Source: Paracoccus marinus (GTDB lineage: Bacteria > Pseudomonadota > Alphaproteobacteria > Rhodobacterales > Rhodobacteraceae). From it: a stretch of DNA of 64,000 nucleotides. A model generated the notes under the pieces. That model did no database searches. It was not told the origin of the DNA and saw nothing but the letters and a program-made list of their open reading frames with translations. Below are positions 27,056-36,965 of the stretch, in pieces (positions within the stretch are counted from its first letter, which is position 1; every line of letters begins with the position of its first letter). The DNA lies in NCBI RefSeq assembly GCF_007018965.1, contig NZ_VJYZ01000005.1:292671-356670 (forward strand). The letters are read 5' to 3'. A program made the translations under genes and the position numbers.

Positions 27056-27838
27056 TCAGCGCTCGGCGATCTCGACCAGCGGCGCGGTTGCATGCGACAG
27101 GGCGAGCCTGCGGCCGGTCCGGTCGGCGAGCAGGCTGTCCACGCGGTCACCGTCGCGGGCGACGTGGACCAGGATTTCCTCGCCGTCGCCGACATTGCCG
27201 AAATACCAGATCGCGCGCTCGGCGTTCAGCCGCGTCGGCTCGCCGCGGTTCTGCCGCCACTCGGCCGCCTTCGCGATCCGCACGAAGTTCTTGAAGTACA
27301 TGAAATCGGCGGTGTTGAAGTCCTGGATCCGGTTGACCTCGTATTCCATCGCGACCGGCCCCTCGAAGGCCGCGGTCTTCATCGCGTGGTGCCGGTCCAG
27401 TTCCGCGTCGACCAGCTCGGGCGCGTGATCCTCGCCGTTCCAGACGTCGCGGACGCGCGAGAAGCGTTTGTTCGACCCGCGCTCGGTGCGCTTGATGAAG
27501 CTGGTGAACAGGTCCACCGAGGCGCGCGCCTGCCCGTCCACGACGTACTCGGTCCGCGAAAGGGCGTGCGGCTTGCGGATCGAATGGATGGTCGTCCGCG
27601 CCTCGAACCGGTCATCCTCGCGGATGGTGTCGGTCAGGTCGAACCGGGTCCGCAGTGCGATGACCGCGCCGTACATCCGCTCGCCTCGCGCATCGAGCCA
27701 TTCGGACGGCTTCAGGCCCAGGAGGTCGGCGAGGATGATCCAGTGGTTTTCCAGCGCGGTGGCCAGCGCCCAGTCCTCGGACAGGGTGTGGACGTCGAGC
27801 TGCGGCAGGCCGGCGGTGAAGGTGCTGGTGTAGTGCAT
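27056..27838 (-). CDS. LnmK/Pnap_2097-like double hot-dog protein
   Basis: 260 residues from ATG 27838. Two hot-dog-like halves are visible. The first has LSEDWALATALENHWIILADLLGLKP and ARTTIHSIRKPHALSRTEYVVDG. The second has VNRIQDFNTADFMYFKNFVRIAKAAEW then ERAIWYFGNVGDGEEILVHV. The order and the DFN..DF.YF.NF signature match the family of LnmK, the acyltransferase/decarboxylase of leinamycin synthesis, and its Pnap_2097 relatives, which act on acyl groups carried by acyl carrier proteins. An ACP gene lies 1.6 kb away in this locus. The likely role is acyl transfer to, or processing on, that ACP. Substrate is unknown. It follows the acyltransferase-like gene by 62 bp on the same strand. Confidence 0.68.
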   Translation of the reverse strand: MHYTSTFTAGLPQLDVHTLSEDWALATALENHWIILADLLGLKPSEWLDARGERMYGAVIALRTRFDLTDTIREDDRFEARTTIHSIRKPHALSRTEYVVDGQARASVDLFTSFIKRTERGSNKRFSRVRDVWNGEDHAPELVDAELDRHHAMKTAAFEGPVAMEYEVNRIQDFNTADFMYFKNFVRIAKAAEWRQNRGEPTRLNAERAIWYFGNVGDGEEILVHVARDGDRVDSLLADRTGRRLALSHATAPLVEIAER

Positions 27839-27900
27839 GATGAGCCTTGCCGTGAGTTGCGGATGACTGCGGACAACGGTGCCGCGGGGGTGGCCCGGCG

Positions 27901-29196
27901 CTACTGGAAGAAGCGCCAGAAGCCGCCGTTCGGGGCCATGTCGATGGCCGGGCCCAGGATCATGCGGCGCATGTGGCCCACGTAGAACTCGACGAAGTTT
28001 GCCACGAACTGGTCGCCGTCGGTATAGGCGGCGGCGTTCGGCCCCGCCTCGAGCACCAGCGTCACCTTGCTGCCGTCCCACTGGCTGCGCGGCACGAAGG
28101 TCGCGGCCCTGGCCCGCCACGCCAGCATGCCCGCGCCGCGCCCCACGACGATCGGCCGGTCGATCAGCCACGCGTCCTGCATGTCGCCGAACGGCCCGTC
28201 CGGGAAGATATGGACAAGCCGCGGCCCCTGCTTGAGCAGCTTGGCGAGCTTGAGGAACCGCATCGCCACGTCGGGCGCGTCGGCGGGCACGTGGAAGTTC
28301 GGCTCGGGCGCGTTCACGGGAACGCCCGCCGCCACGATCGACAGCGGCATGCTGGGCACCCCGATGCCGAGATCGGTCACGGCCGACATGCCGCCGTGCA
28401 GGTTGGCGATGAAGATCGATTGCCCCTGCCGCGCCGCCTGCTGGACCAGCGTGTTGTCGATCAGCACCGCGTCGCGGACCGCCTGGCTGCGGCGCTTGGC
28501 GTCGCGGGTGCGCTCGTCGTCGGGGCCGTAGGCAATGACGTGGTGGTTGTAGCCCGACATGACGAACTTGAAATAGCCCGCCATGACGCGGCCCCAGTTC
28601 ACCTCGTCGCTGAACGCCTTGAAGTCGTGCTCGGGCACGCCGCGGATCTGGGCCAGACTGTCCACGATCGTCTTTTCGACGATCTGCGGCATGTAGTCGG
28701 CGCGAAGCGTCGCAAGCCGTTCGGCGATCGAACCGGTCGCGCCGTTGAACAGCTCGTCATCCAGCAACGGAAACAGCAGCGCGCACACGTCCGCGTGCGA
28801 CAGCACCAGCGACCGCAGGGCATTTCGCAGCGCCGGATCGCCGCGCGAGACGCTCACCAGACGCGCGAGTTCCTCGCGGTATTCCGCGTGCTGGCCGCTG
28901 CGGGCGAGCGCGGTCAGGCGCAGGTGCGACATCTGCGGGTGGTCGTTCAGTTCCCGGTCCATCCGGGTCAGCAGGATGGCGGGGCGCGCCTGGCTGTGCT
29001 GCAAAAGCAGCCGCCAGCCGGTGGTCGCCAGCAGGCCGAGCTTGCCGTTGCGGGGGTCGTCGGGACCGATGACGCGGGCGGTTTCCGCCAGGGCACGCAG
29101 CGCGACGGCGCCGTCCGGGTTCTGCTCAAGCGCGTCGAGCGCATGCGGCTCGAACAACTCGGGTAGCCGTACGGCGGCCAGATCTTGCATCGTCAT
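27901..29196 (-). CDS. LpxL-like acyltransferase candidate
   Basis: 431 residues from ATG 29196; the start is uncertain, with alternatives at 29190 and 29244 and no strong ribosome site. The N-terminal 200 residues are helical, Leu/Ala/Arg-rich and unrecognised. The C-terminal 190 residues resemble lysophospholipid/lipid A acyltransferases: FIANLHGGMSAVTDLG (H267 as candidate catalytic histidine), LVHIFPDGPFGD (about 327-338) and GRGAGMLAWRARAATFVP, as in the 'substrate-binding then alternative acceptor' blocks of the HtrB/LpxL group. It may transfer an acyl chain from the ACP encoded divergently at 29433. No transmembrane segment is evident. Function is inferred. Confidence 0.55.
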   Translation of the reverse strand: MTMQDLAAVRLPELFEPHALDALEQNPDGAVALRALAETARVIGPDDPRNGKLGLLATTGWRLLLQHSQARPAILLTRMDRELNDHPQMSHLRLTALARSGQHAEYREELARLVSVSRGDPALRNALRSLVLSHADVCALLFPLLDDELFNGATGSIAERLATLRADYMPQIVEKTIVDSLAQIRGVPEHDFKAFSDEVNWGRVMAGYFKFVMSGYNHHVIAYGPDDERTRDAKRRSQAVRDAVLIDNTLVQQAARQGQSIFIANLHGGMSAVTDLGIGVPSMPLSIVAAGVPVNAPEPNFHVPADAPDVAMRFLKLAKLLKQGPRLVHIFPDGPFGDMQDAWLIDRPIVVGRGAGMLAWRARAATFVPRSQWDGSKVTLVLEAGPNAAAYTDGDQFVANFVEFYVGHMRRMILGPAIDMAPNGGFWRFFQ

Positions 29197-29372
29197 CCAC
29201 GAGGCTGTTGCGGAAGCCGAACCGAAAAGGGGGGGTCTCAGCATGCCGGAGCGTATGACATTCGATCCGCGGCTGTGCAAGGCCACGGGGTCGAGGTGAC
29301 CGGGCCAGGCCCGCATGGATGCGCGGGTATGGCGGCCGATCGCGCAGGACCAACCGGACGGCCGCCCGAAAC

Positions 29373-29401
29373 TTGCACCCTCGGCGCGAAAGCTGCTACG
29401 C
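29373..29401 (+). promoter_or_regulatory. Possible promoter of the acyl carrier protein gene
   Basis: TTGCAC (29373-29378), a 17-bp spacer and CTACGC (29396-29401), 32 bp before the ACP start. The -10 is weak. Confidence 0.28.
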
Positions 29402-29432
29402 AGCTTGGACCGAAAACGAGGGAGGATCCGGC

Positions 29433-29660
29433 ATGCTGGACCGCGCGACATTCGACCGACTGCTGTCCAAGTACGCCAAGGTGGACGAGGTTCGCGACGC
29501 CGATCCGCTGTTCGCAGAGGGCCTGGATTTCAGCTCGATCGGCTTCACCGAGTTCGTGATGGCCATCGAGGACGAGACCGGGCTGGACATCGACCCGGAC
29601 GAGCTGGACCACTCGATCCGCACGGTCGGGCAGCTTTACGACCATCTCAGCCGGATGTGA
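29433..29660 (+). CDS. Dedicated acyl carrier protein
   Basis: 75 residues, acidic, beginning MLDRATFDRLLSKYAKVDEV. The phosphopantetheine site is in GLDFSSIGFTEFVMAIED: the second serine of FSSIGF aligns with DSL of AcpP, with Phe and Ser in place of the usual DS context. A strong GGGAGGATCC ribosome site supports the start. It is not the housekeeping AcpP, because no fab genes are nearby and the motif deviates. It is transcribed divergently from the LpxL-like and LnmK-like genes, with a 236-bp intergenic region, and probably serves them as acyl donor or carrier. Confidence 0.85.
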   Translation: MLDRATFDRLLSKYAKVDEVRDADPLFAEGLDFSSIGFTEFVMAIEDETGLDIDPDELDHSIRTVGQLYDHLSRM

Positions 29661-29693
29661 CCGGCGAGAACGCCGCACCGGGGCCGCAACGGG

Positions 29694-30866
29694 TCAGAGC
29701 GGCAGCGCGTAACGGCGGCCGTGTTCGTCCCACTGGCTGTCGGGAACGATCACCATCTTGCCCGCAAAGCCCCGCGACGGGTCGGCAAAGGCCTCCTCGG
29801 CCTCGCGCAGGCGCGACAGCGGCACGGTGCCGGCGAGGACCGGGCGCAGCCGCTCCGCGCGGATCCAGCCGATCAGCCGCTCCGCCTCGGCGCGGGTCCC
29901 GTGCGAGACGCCGAAGATCCGCACTTGGTTGAGGTAGATCAACGTCCACGGCACCTGCGTCAGGTTGCCGTTCGACGCGCCTGCGATCGACAGGCGCGGA
30001 TAGCTGCGGCGCGCGCCCATGTCCCCGCACATCGAACGGATCAGGGGCAGCGTCATCTCGCCGCCCACAAGGTCCATCGCGGCGTCGGGCGGGTGGCCCG
30101 TCGCGGCCAGGATCGCCGTTTCCAGGTTGGTTCCGGGCGCGCGGTGGATCACCGTCTGCGCGCCAAGCGCGCGCAGCACCTCGTCGTTGCCGGGGGTCGA
30201 GACGGCATGCGGCACCGCGCCGAGGATCCGGCACAGCTGGATCAGCGCCGACCCGACCCCGCCGCTCGCGCCGGTGACGATCACGTGGTCGCCCGCGGTA
30301 ATCTCGGCCGAGGTGAGCATGTGCAGCGCCGTCTGCCATGCGCACATGCCGAGGCTGGCCAGTTCGGCATCAGAAAGGTCGGCGTTCGGGACGGCATGGA
30401 ACTGGTCAGACGGGAACACGCCGTACTCGGCGAAGCCGCCATCCGCGCCGTGACCGAAGTAATCCGGGGCAAGGTTCAGGTCGGCGCGGTCGTCGGGGTA
30501 GATGTTGAAATCGAGAAGCCCCCGTTCGCCCACGCGCGCCGGGTCCACGCCCGCGCCGACGGCGGCGACCCGGCCGACCACGTCCGCGCCCTGGATGCGC
30601 GGAAAGGACAGCGTGTCGCCCGCCATCCGGAACGAGGCGATCTTGGCGTCGTCCGAGGTGTCGTAAAGCCCCTCGCGCACCTTGCGGTCGGTGTTGTTCT
30701 TGGCGGTCGCAGTGATCCTGACCAGAACCTGGCCCGGCCCCGGTCGGGGCACGGGCCAGTCGTCGCGGATCCGGATCGCGTCGATGCCGCCGTGGCGCGT
30801 CAGGATCGCGGCCTGCATCGAGGTCGGGATCGCGGCCGGAACGCCGGCCGCGACGCCGTCAGCCAT
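29694..30866 (-). CDS. MDR-family oxidoreductase at the end of the ectoine operon
   Basis: 390 residues. GroES-like domain ([36 protein letters not shown]), then a Rossmann domain with [17 protein letters not shown]. This is a medium-chain dehydrogenase/reductase near the quinone-oxidoreductase and zinc-type alcohol dehydrogenase groups; no complete zinc-binding cysteine cluster is visible. ATG 30866 overlaps the end of the upstream aminotransferase gene by 8 bp, so it is co-transcribed with the ectoine genes. An internal ATG at 30818 ([11 protein letters not shown]) is the more usual family start. It is not part of the known ectoine pathway. It could reduce or oxidise an aldehyde intermediate. 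Confidence 0.78.
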   Translation of the reverse strand: MADGVAAGVPAAIPTSMQAAILTRHGGIDAIRIRDDWPVPRPGPGQVLVRITATAKNNTDRKVREGLYDTSDDAKIASFRMAGDTLSFPRIQGADVVGRVAAVGAGVDPARVGERGLLDFNIYPDDRADLNLAPDYFGHGADGGFAEYGVFPSDQFHAVPNADLSDAELASLGMCAWQTALHMLTSAEITAGDHVIVTGASGGVGSALIQLCRILGAVPHAVSTPGNDEVLRALGAQTVIHRAPGTNLETAILAATGHPPDAAMDLVGGEMTLPLIRSMCGDMGARRSYPRLSIAGASNGNLTQVPWTLIYLNQVRIFGVSHGTRAEAERLIGWIRAERLRPVLAGTVPLSRLREAEEAFADPSRGFAGKMVIVPDSQWDEHGRRYALPL

Positions 30867-32235
30867 TGCCGAGCACTTCGACCACCGCGTCCTTCGTGAC
30901 CGACACGATGGTGTCGGCTTCCTCGCGCGTCAGGCACAGCGGCGGCGCGAAGCCCAGGATGTCGCCCTGCGGCATGGCGCGGGCGATCACGCCGCGCCGC
31001 ATCATCGCGGCCGAGACCTTGACGCCGATCCCTTCGGACGGGTCGAAGAACACGCGGCCATCGCGCGCGCGCACCAGCTCGACCGCGCACAGCATCCCTT
31101 CGCCGCGCACCTCGCCGACATGGGCGTGCCCGCCAAGCGCGTCCGCCATCTGCCGGTTCAGGTACCCGCCGACCTCGCCCGCGTTCTGGACCAGACCCAT
31201 GTCGTCCAGAAGCTTCAGGTTGGCGACCCCGGCCGCCGCCCCGATCGGGTGGGCCGAATAGGTCCAGCCGTGGCCGAGGACGCCGTATTCGTCGGTGCCC
31301 TGCATCAGCACGTCCCAGACGCGGTTGCCGACGATGCTGGCCGACAGCGGCGCATAGGCCGAGGTCAAGCCTTTGGCGCAGGTGATGAGGTCGGGCTTCA
31401 TTCCGTAATGGTCCGACCCGAACATCGTTCCCAGCCGGCCGAAGCCCGTCACAACCTCGTCCGCGATCAGCAGGATGTCGTGGCGGTCCAGGACCTTCTG
31501 TATCGCGGCCCAGTACCCTTTCGGCGGCGGCACGATCCCGCCCGTGCCCAGCACCGGCTCGCCGATGAAGGCGGCGATGCTGTCCGCGCCCTCGGCCGCG
31601 ATCAGCTTTTCAAGCTGGTCGGCGCAATGGGCCACGAAGTCCGCTTCCGACATCGACAGGTCCGGGCGGCGGAAATAATAAGGTGCCTCGGTGTGCATCA
31701 CTTGTTCCAGCGGCAGGTCGAACTTTTTGTGGAACAGCTCGAGCCCCGTAAGCGACCCGCTCATCAGCCCCGAGCCGTGATAGCCGCGCCAGCGCGAGAT
31801 GATTTTCTTCTTCTTCGGCAGGCCGCGGACGTTGTTGTAGTACCAGACGAGCTTGATGTTCGTCTCGTTCGCGTCCGACCCCGACAGGCCGAAATAGACC
31901 CGCGCCATGTCCTTGGGGGCGCGGTCCATGACCATCTTCGACAGCGTGATCGCCACTTCCGAACCGGCCCCCGCATAGGCGTGGTAATAGGCCAGCTCGC
32001 GCGCCTGCGTCGCGATCGCCTCGGCGATCTCCTGCCGGCCGTAGCCGACGTTGACGCAGTAGAGCCCCGCGAAACCGTCCAGCACGCGGTTGCCGTCGCG
32101 GTCGGTGATGTGGCTGCCCTCGCCCCCGGTCACGATGCGCTGCGGCGCCTCGCCGCGCGCGAACTGGGCGAGGTGGGTCGAGGGGTGGAAGAAGTTCTCG
32201 CGGTCCCACTTGGCGAGTTCGTCGTTGGTAAGCAT
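30859..32235 (-). CDS. doeD: Class III aminotransferase, diaminobutyrate transaminase of ectoine catabolism (Atf/DoeD)
   Basis: 458 residues from ATG 32235 (GGAGA ribosome site). PLP fold type [24 protein letters not shown]259 in [13 protein letters not shown] and the Schiff-base lysine K288 in CAKGL. The subgroup is omega-aminotransferase. Position directly after ssd/doeC and doeA-doeB indicates L-2,4-diaminobutyrate to aspartate semialdehyde as the reaction. The sequence alone would also allow other omega-amino donors. It begins 10 bp after the doeC stop. Confidence 0.85.
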   Translation of the reverse strand: MLTNDELAKWDRENFFHPSTHLAQFARGEAPQRIVTGGEGSHITDRDGNRVLDGFAGLYCVNVGYGRQEIAEAIATQARELAYYHAYAGAGSEVAITLSKMVMDRAPKDMARVYFGLSGSDANETNIKLVWYYNNVRGLPKKKKIISRWRGYHGSGLMSGSLTGLELFHKKFDLPLEQVMHTEAPYYFRRPDLSMSEADFVAHCADQLEKLIAAEGADSIAAFIGEPVLGTGGIVPPPKGYWAAIQKVLDRHDILLIADEVVTGFGRLGTMFGSDHYGMKPDLITCAKGLTSAYAPLSASIVGNRVWDVLMQGTDEYGVLGHGWTYSAHPIGAAAGVANLKLLDDMGLVQNAGEVGGYLNRQMADALGGHAHVGEVRGEGMLCAVELVRARDGRVFFDPSEGIGVKVSAAMMRRGVIARAMPQGDILGFAPPLCLTREEADTIVSVTKDAVVEVLGNG

Positions 32236-32245
32236 GGGTGTCTCC

Positions 32246-33697
32246 TTACTCTGACCAGTCACGGCAGACGTACTTGATGTCGGTGAACGCCTCGAGCCCG
32301 TGGCGCGACCCTTCGCGGGACAGCCCGGACTGCTTCATCCCGCCGAAGGGGATCGGCGCGCCCGTGACCTTGGTGCGGTTGACCGCGACCATCCCGAAGT
32401 CGAGCGAGCGCGAGATGCGGTAGATGCGGCGCGGGTCCTGGCTGTGGACATAGGCGATCAGGCCGTATTCGGTCGCATTGGCGATCCCCACCGCCTCGTC
32501 CTCGGTGTCGAATGGGGCGATGGCGGCGACCGGGCCGAACGTTTCCTCATGAAAGACCAGCGCGTCGGTCGGCACGTCGGCAAGGACGGTCGCGGGATAA
32601 AACAGCGGCCCCTGCGGATCGCGCGCGCCGCCGGCCAGCAGCGTGGCGCCGCGTTCCAGCGCGTCGGCCACGTGTTCTTCCTGCTTCTTCACGGCGCGCT
32701 CGTGCATCAGCGGGCCCAGATCGCGATCCTCCATGCCCGGCCCCAATGTCAGCGCGCGGACCTTTTCGGCGAAGGCCGTGCAGAAGCGGTCATAGATCGG
32801 GCGCTGCACCAGAAAACGGTTCGCGCCAAGGCAGTCCTGCCCCGAGGTCGCGAACTTGGCCTTGATCGCCTCGGATACCGCAAGGTCCAGATCGGCGTCG
32901 GCAAAGACGATGAAGGGCGCGTGCCCGCCAAGCTCCAGCACCAGCCGCTTCACCGTGTCGGCGGACTGGCGGTAGAGCAGCTTTCCGACCTCGGTCGAGC
33001 CGGTGAAGCTGAGCGCGCGGATGCGCGGATGCGCGGTCCATGCGCCGACGATCTCGGGTGCGTTGCCGGGCAGGACGTTGAAGACGCCGGGCGGAAAGCC
33101 CGCACGGTCGGCAAGTTCCGCCAGCGCCAGCGCCGACAGCGGAGTCTCGGCCGACGGATGGCAGACGACGGTGCAGCCGGCGGCGATGGCGGCGGCGGCC
33201 TTGCGGGTCAGCATCGCGGACGGAAAGTTCCACGGCGTGATCAGTGCGGCGACGCCCACGGGCTCGCGCCAGACCTCCATCTCGGCGGTGGCGAGATGCG
33301 AGGTGACGCTTTCGATGTTCGGCCGCTTGGCTTCCTCGGCGTAGAATTCGACGAACGAGGCGGCGTAGTCGATCTCGCCCAGGGCTTCCGACAGGGGCTT
33401 GCCCTGTTCGGCGACCATGATCCGGGCCAGATCGTCGCGGTTCTGCATGATCAGCTCGAACCAGCGCCAAAGCGGTTCGGCCCGCAGCTGCGGCAGTTCC
33501 CAGGCCCATTCGTCAAAGGCGTCATAGGCCACGGCCACCGCGTCGCGAGCCGCGTCGGCGTTTAGGCTTGCGACCTCGGCCACCGTCGCGCCGGTGGCGG
33601 GGTCGGTCACGGCAAAGCGGGCGCTGCCCTTGACCCAGCGCCCTCCGACATAGCCGTCGGTCCTGAGCAGCGAGGGGTCGTTCAGGTCGAGTTGCAT
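32246..33697 (-). CDS. doeC: Semialdehyde dehydrogenase (Ssd/DoeC)
   Basis: 483 residues. Aldehyde dehydrogenase family: [17 protein letters not shown] at the NAD(P) site, FTGSTEVGK, general base E255 in LELGGHAPF and nucleophile C289 in [11 protein letters not shown]. It resembles GabD-type succinate semialdehyde dehydrogenases. In ectoine gene clusters this enzyme is proposed to oxidise aspartate semialdehyde to aspartate. It shares a TGATG junction with doeB, so translation is coupled. Confidence 0.88.
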   Translation of the reverse strand: MQLDLNDPSLLRTDGYVGGRWVKGSARFAVTDPATGATVAEVASLNADAARDAVAVAYDAFDEWAWELPQLRAEPLWRWFELIMQNRDDLARIMVAEQGKPLSEALGEIDYAASFVEFYAEEAKRPNIESVTSHLATAEMEVWREPVGVAALITPWNFPSAMLTRKAAAAIAAGCTVVCHPSAETPLSALALAELADRAGFPPGVFNVLPGNAPEIVGAWTAHPRIRALSFTGSTEVGKLLYRQSADTVKRLVLELGGHAPFIVFADADLDLAVSEAIKAKFATSGQDCLGANRFLVQRPIYDRFCTAFAEKVRALTLGPGMEDRDLGPLMHERAVKKQEEHVADALERGATLLAGGARDPQGPLFYPATVLADVPTDALVFHEETFGPVAAIAPFDTEDEAVGIANATEYGLIAYVHSQDPRRIYRISRSLDFGMVAVNRTKVTGAPIPFGGMKQSGLSREGSRHGLEAFTDIKYVCRDWSE

Positions 33698-34776
33698 CAG
33701 ATCATCCCCTCGAGTTCGCGGGGACCCGGCCCCTCCATGTCCTCGGCGCCGCCGACCTCGACCCCCACGACCGCCACGCAGTCGCCGGGCTTGACGATGC
33801 CGGGCACGTGGCGCGCGCACATGATCCCCGACCGGCCCGCCAGCAGGACGGCGGGCTGCACGCCCGTCCGCCCCGTCTGCCACAGCCTCGCGATCGGCTC
33901 GCCCTTCTTCACCACGTCGCCAAGGTCCGCGTGAAACTCGACCAGCCCGCCGTCGTCGGCGAAGACGAAGCAGTCGCTGTCGGGCATGTCGAGCCAGCGG
34001 GTCGGCGCGCGCGGCACCTCGCCCGCCAGGATCCCGAAGGCGGTGAGCACGTTCCGCAGCCCCTGCCGCGCGATCCGCACCGTGCGGGCGGTTGCGGTGC
34101 CGCCGCCGCCAAGCTCGGTCGTGACGAACACCTTGCCCATTTCCTCGGCGGCGGTGTCGTACATGCCGATCGCGTCGATCTCCAGCATCCGCACGCTCCA
34201 CGGCGCGCCGAACGCCTCGACCAGCTCGAAGGCGCGGGCTTCCTGCGCCCGCGTCTCGGGGTTGTCGCCGGGCAGGATGTGGGCGGCGCAGAAGGGCAGG
34301 AAGTCGAGCGTCTTGCCGCCCGAATGATAGTCCAGCACCAGGTCCGCCATCGGCAGCAGCACGCGCTGGAAATAGTCGGCGATCTTTTCCGTGACCGTCC
34401 CGTCGGGGCGGCCCGGAAAGGTGCGGTTCAGGTTGCCGCGGTCGATGGGCGAGGTGCGGGTGCCCGCCGCAAAGGCGGGCTGGTTCATCGCGGGCACGAC
34501 GATGATGCGCCCCGTGACATCCCCGGCCGCGAGGTTCGCGGCCAGATCGAACAGCGCCAGCGGCCCCTCGTATTCGTCGCCGTGGTTGGCGCCGGTCAGA
34601 AGCGCGGTCGGCCCCTCGCCGTTCCTGATGACGGTAATCGGGATCACGACCGAGCCCCAGGCGCTGTCGTCGCGGCTGTAGGGCAGGCGCAGGAAGCCGT
34701 GCTGGATGCCGTCGCGGTCGTAATCGACCGTGGCCAGCACGGGCGAGGGGCGCAGCCCCTCGGGGAACGCGGGCAT
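33697..34776 (-). CDS. doeB: N-alpha-acetyl-L-2,4-diaminobutyrate deacetylase
   Basis: 359 residues, succinylglutamate desuccinylase/aspartoacylase family. Zinc ligands are H65 and E68 in ANHGDEYEG and H151 in DYHSGG; the substrate arginine is in NRTFPGRPDG. The C-terminal beta-domain (about 265-350) ends AVVGVEVGG. It removes the acetyl group from N-alpha-acetyl-diaminobutyrate produced by DoeA. It lies 4 bp after doeA, the gene order (eutD-eutE) known from Sinorhizobium-type ectoine clusters. Confidence 0.92.
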   Translation of the reverse strand: MPAFPEGLRPSPVLATVDYDRDGIQHGFLRLPYSRDDSAWGSVVIPITVIRNGEGPTALLTGANHGDEYEGPLALFDLAANLAAGDVTGRIIVVPAMNQPAFAAGTRTSPIDRGNLNRTFPGRPDGTVTEKIADYFQRVLLPMADLVLDYHSGGKTLDFLPFCAAHILPGDNPETRAQEARAFELVEAFGAPWSVRMLEIDAIGMYDTAAEEMGKVFVTTELGGGGTATARTVRIARQGLRNVLTAFGILAGEVPRAPTRWLDMPDSDCFVFADDGGLVEFHADLGDVVKKGEPIARLWQTGRTGVQPAVLLAGRSGIMCARHVPGIVKPGDCVAVVGVEVGGAEDMEGPGPRELEGMI

Positions 34777-34780
34777 GGGT

Positions 34781-35962
34781 TCAGTCCTTCACGAAAAGCT
34801 TGCGCGGCACGTTCGACAGCAGTTCCGGCGCGCCGTCGGTGATGGCGATGGTCTCGGTGATTTCCAGCCCCATCTCGTCGGACCAGAGCCCGGTCATGAA
34901 GTGGAAGGTCATGCCCGGCTGCAGCACGGTCTTGTCGCCGGGGCGCAGCGACATGGTGCGCTCGCCCCAGTCGGGCGGATAGCTCACGCCGATCGGGTAG
35001 CCGGTGCGGCCGTCCTTGTGGATGCCGTATTTCCTGAGGACGGAATAGAATGCGCCCGCGAACTCCTCGCAGGTGTTCCCGACGCGGGCGGCTTCCAGCC
35101 CGGCCTCCATCCCTTCCAGCACGGCCTTCTCGCCCTCGACAAATACCTTGGGCGGCTTGCCCAGGAACACCGTGCGAGACAGCGGGCAGTGATAGCGGTT
35201 GAAGCAGCCGGCGATCTCGAAGAACGTGCCTTCGCCCGACTTCATCGGCTTGTCGTCCCAGGTGAGGTGGGCGGCCGCAGCCTCGCGCCCCGACGGCAGC
35301 AGCGGCACGATGGCCGGGTAGTCGCCACCGAACTCGGCCGTGCCGCGGATGCCCGCGTCATAGATTTCCGCCACGAGGTCGTTCTTGCGCATCCCCGGCT
35401 CGATCACCTCGACGATGCGGCGGTGCATTTCCGTGACGATCGCGCCCGCCTTGCGCATGTAGTCGAGCTCGGTCGCCGATTTCACCGCGCGCTGCCAGTT
35501 CACGAGCGCGGTCGTGTCCTGGAACTTCGCGTCCGGCAGCCCGGATTGCAGCGCGGCAAAGGCGCGGGCCGAGAACCAGTAGTTGTCCATCTCGACGCCG
35601 ATGCGCTTCGCGCCCCAGCCCTTGTCTTTCAGGATCGAGGACAGAAGGTCCATCGGGTGCTTTGCCGTGTTCTGCACGTAGTCGTCGGCGTAGCCGATGA
35701 TGTTGTCCTCGGCGAGATAGGCGGTGAAGCGCGCCCCCACCGCGTCCATTCCCCGCCCGAAGAAGATCGGCTCGCCCTCGGGCGGGACGATCACCGCCTG
35801 GTGGACGTAGAACGACCAGCCGTCGTAGCCCGTGAGCCAGTTCATGTTGCTGGGGTCGCTGACGATGAGCAGGTCGACGCCCTTCTCCTCCATCGCGCGG
35901 CGGGTCTTTTGCAGGCGGTCGGCGTATTCGGCTCGGGTGAACTTCAGGGCGATATCGGGCAT
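34781..35962 (-). CDS. doeA: Ectoine hydrolase (EutD/DoeA)
   Basis: 393 residues from ATG 35962 (GAGGA ribosome site). M24 aminopeptidase/creatinase-like fold: an N-terminal domain with LLIVSDPSNMNWLTGYDGWSFYV and a C-terminal pita-bread domain with EFGGDYPAIVPLLPSG and GCFNRYHCPLSRTVF. It hydrolyses the tetrahydropyrimidine ring of ectoine to N-alpha-acetyl-L-2,4-diaminobutyrate, which in Ruegeria is the inducer sensed by EnuR. The identification rests on the fold plus its exact place between eutC and doeB. Confidence 0.92.
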   Translation of the reverse strand: MPDIALKFTRAEYADRLQKTRRAMEEKGVDLLIVSDPSNMNWLTGYDGWSFYVHQAVIVPPEGEPIFFGRGMDAVGARFTAYLAEDNIIGYADDYVQNTAKHPMDLLSSILKDKGWGAKRIGVEMDNYWFSARAFAALQSGLPDAKFQDTTALVNWQRAVKSATELDYMRKAGAIVTEMHRRIVEVIEPGMRKNDLVAEIYDAGIRGTAEFGGDYPAIVPLLPSGREAAAAHLTWDDKPMKSGEGTFFEIAGCFNRYHCPLSRTVFLGKPPKVFVEGEKAVLEGMEAGLEAARVGNTCEEFAGAFYSVLRKYGIHKDGRTGYPIGVSYPPDWGERTMSLRPGDKTVLQPGMTFHFMTGLWSDEMGLEITETIAITDGAPELLSNVPRKLFVKD

Positions 35963-35969
35963 GTTGTCC

Positions 35970-36965
35970 TCAGGCGGTGAAGGTCTGGCCGGCCTTGGCC
36001 GCGCGGGCGCGCGACAGGGCAAGGGCGGCGATGGCGGTGTCCTGGATGCCGGTGCCGGTCAGGTCGGCTATGGTGATCTCGTCCGGGCGGGTGCGGCCGG
36101 GTACCTCTCCCGCGATGATCTGGCCCAGTTCGGGGCGGGTGTCGGTGTCCGCGACGAGCCCGGCGGCGATCGCGTGGTGCCACTCGCCCAGGCGGCGGGT
36201 CTGCGCCAGCCGGTCGGCCGCGTAGGTGGCCTGCGCGATGAGCGCGGGGTCGATCTCGTTCTTGTGCTCGGCGTCCGATCCCATCGCCGTGACGTGCGTG
36301 CCGGGGGCGACGTCGGCGGCGTTCAGGATCGGGCTTTCGGCGGGGGTCGTGGTGACGATGAGGTCGGCGCCGCGCGTGGCGACGGCCACGGTGGCGGCGG
36401 ACGTGACGGGGATGCCCAGCCGCGCCGCCATGTCGGTGGCGAAATCCGCGGCCTTGGCCGGATCGCGCGCCCAGACCCGCGCGGCGGAAAGCCCGCGCAC
36501 CTGCGCCAGCGCCGAAAGCTGCATCCGCGCCTGCATCCCGGCCCCAAGGATCGCCGCGACCGACGCATCGTCGCGCGCGAGATGCTTGGCCGCGACCGCG
36601 CCCGCGGCGGCGGTCCGCACATCGGTCAGGTAGCCGTTGTCGAGCAGCAGCGCCTCGACCAGCCCGGTGCGGGCCGACAGGACGACCATCATCCCGTTGG
36701 TGGACGGCAGGCCGAGCGCCGGGTTGCCGAAGAAGCCGGGGCTGATCTTGATCGCGAAGTGATCGACGCCGGGAATATAGGCGGTCTTTACGTCGACCTC
36801 GCCCCGGTGTTCGGGGATGTCGAGGCGCAGGATCGGCGGCATCGCGACGGATTGCGTCGCCAGCGCCACGAAGGCGCGTTCCACGCAGTCGATCGCATCC
36901 ATGTCCAGCGGCACCAGCGCACGCAGGTCGGTTTCGGTCAGGATGGTGACGGGGGGCCGGTTCAT
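35970..36965 (-). CDS. eutC: EutC, ornithine cyclodeaminase/mu-crystallin family
   Basis: 331 residues. It has KISPGFFGNPALGLPSTNGMMVV and the Rossmann motif AAILGAGMQARMQLSALAQVRG with MGSDAEHKNEIDP. In ectoine clusters EutC works with EutA and EutB on hydroxyectoine. The exact chemistry of the three is proposed rather than proven. It overlaps eutB by 4 bp (ATGA) and precedes doeA by 7 bp. Confidence 0.88.
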   Translation of the reverse strand: MNRPPVTILTETDLRALVPLDMDAIDCVERAFVALATQSVAMPPILRLDIPEHRGEVDVKTAYIPGVDHFAIKISPGFFGNPALGLPSTNGMMVVLSARTGLVEALLLDNGYLTDVRTAAAGAVAAKHLARDDASVAAILGAGMQARMQLSALAQVRGLSAARVWARDPAKAADFATDMAARLGIPVTSAATVAVATRGADLIVTTTPAESPILNAADVAPGTHVTAMGSDAEHKNEIDPALIAQATYAADRLAQTRRLGEWHHAIAAGLVADTDTRPELGQIIAGEVPGRTRPDEITIADLTGTGIQDTAIAALALSRARAAKAGQTFTA

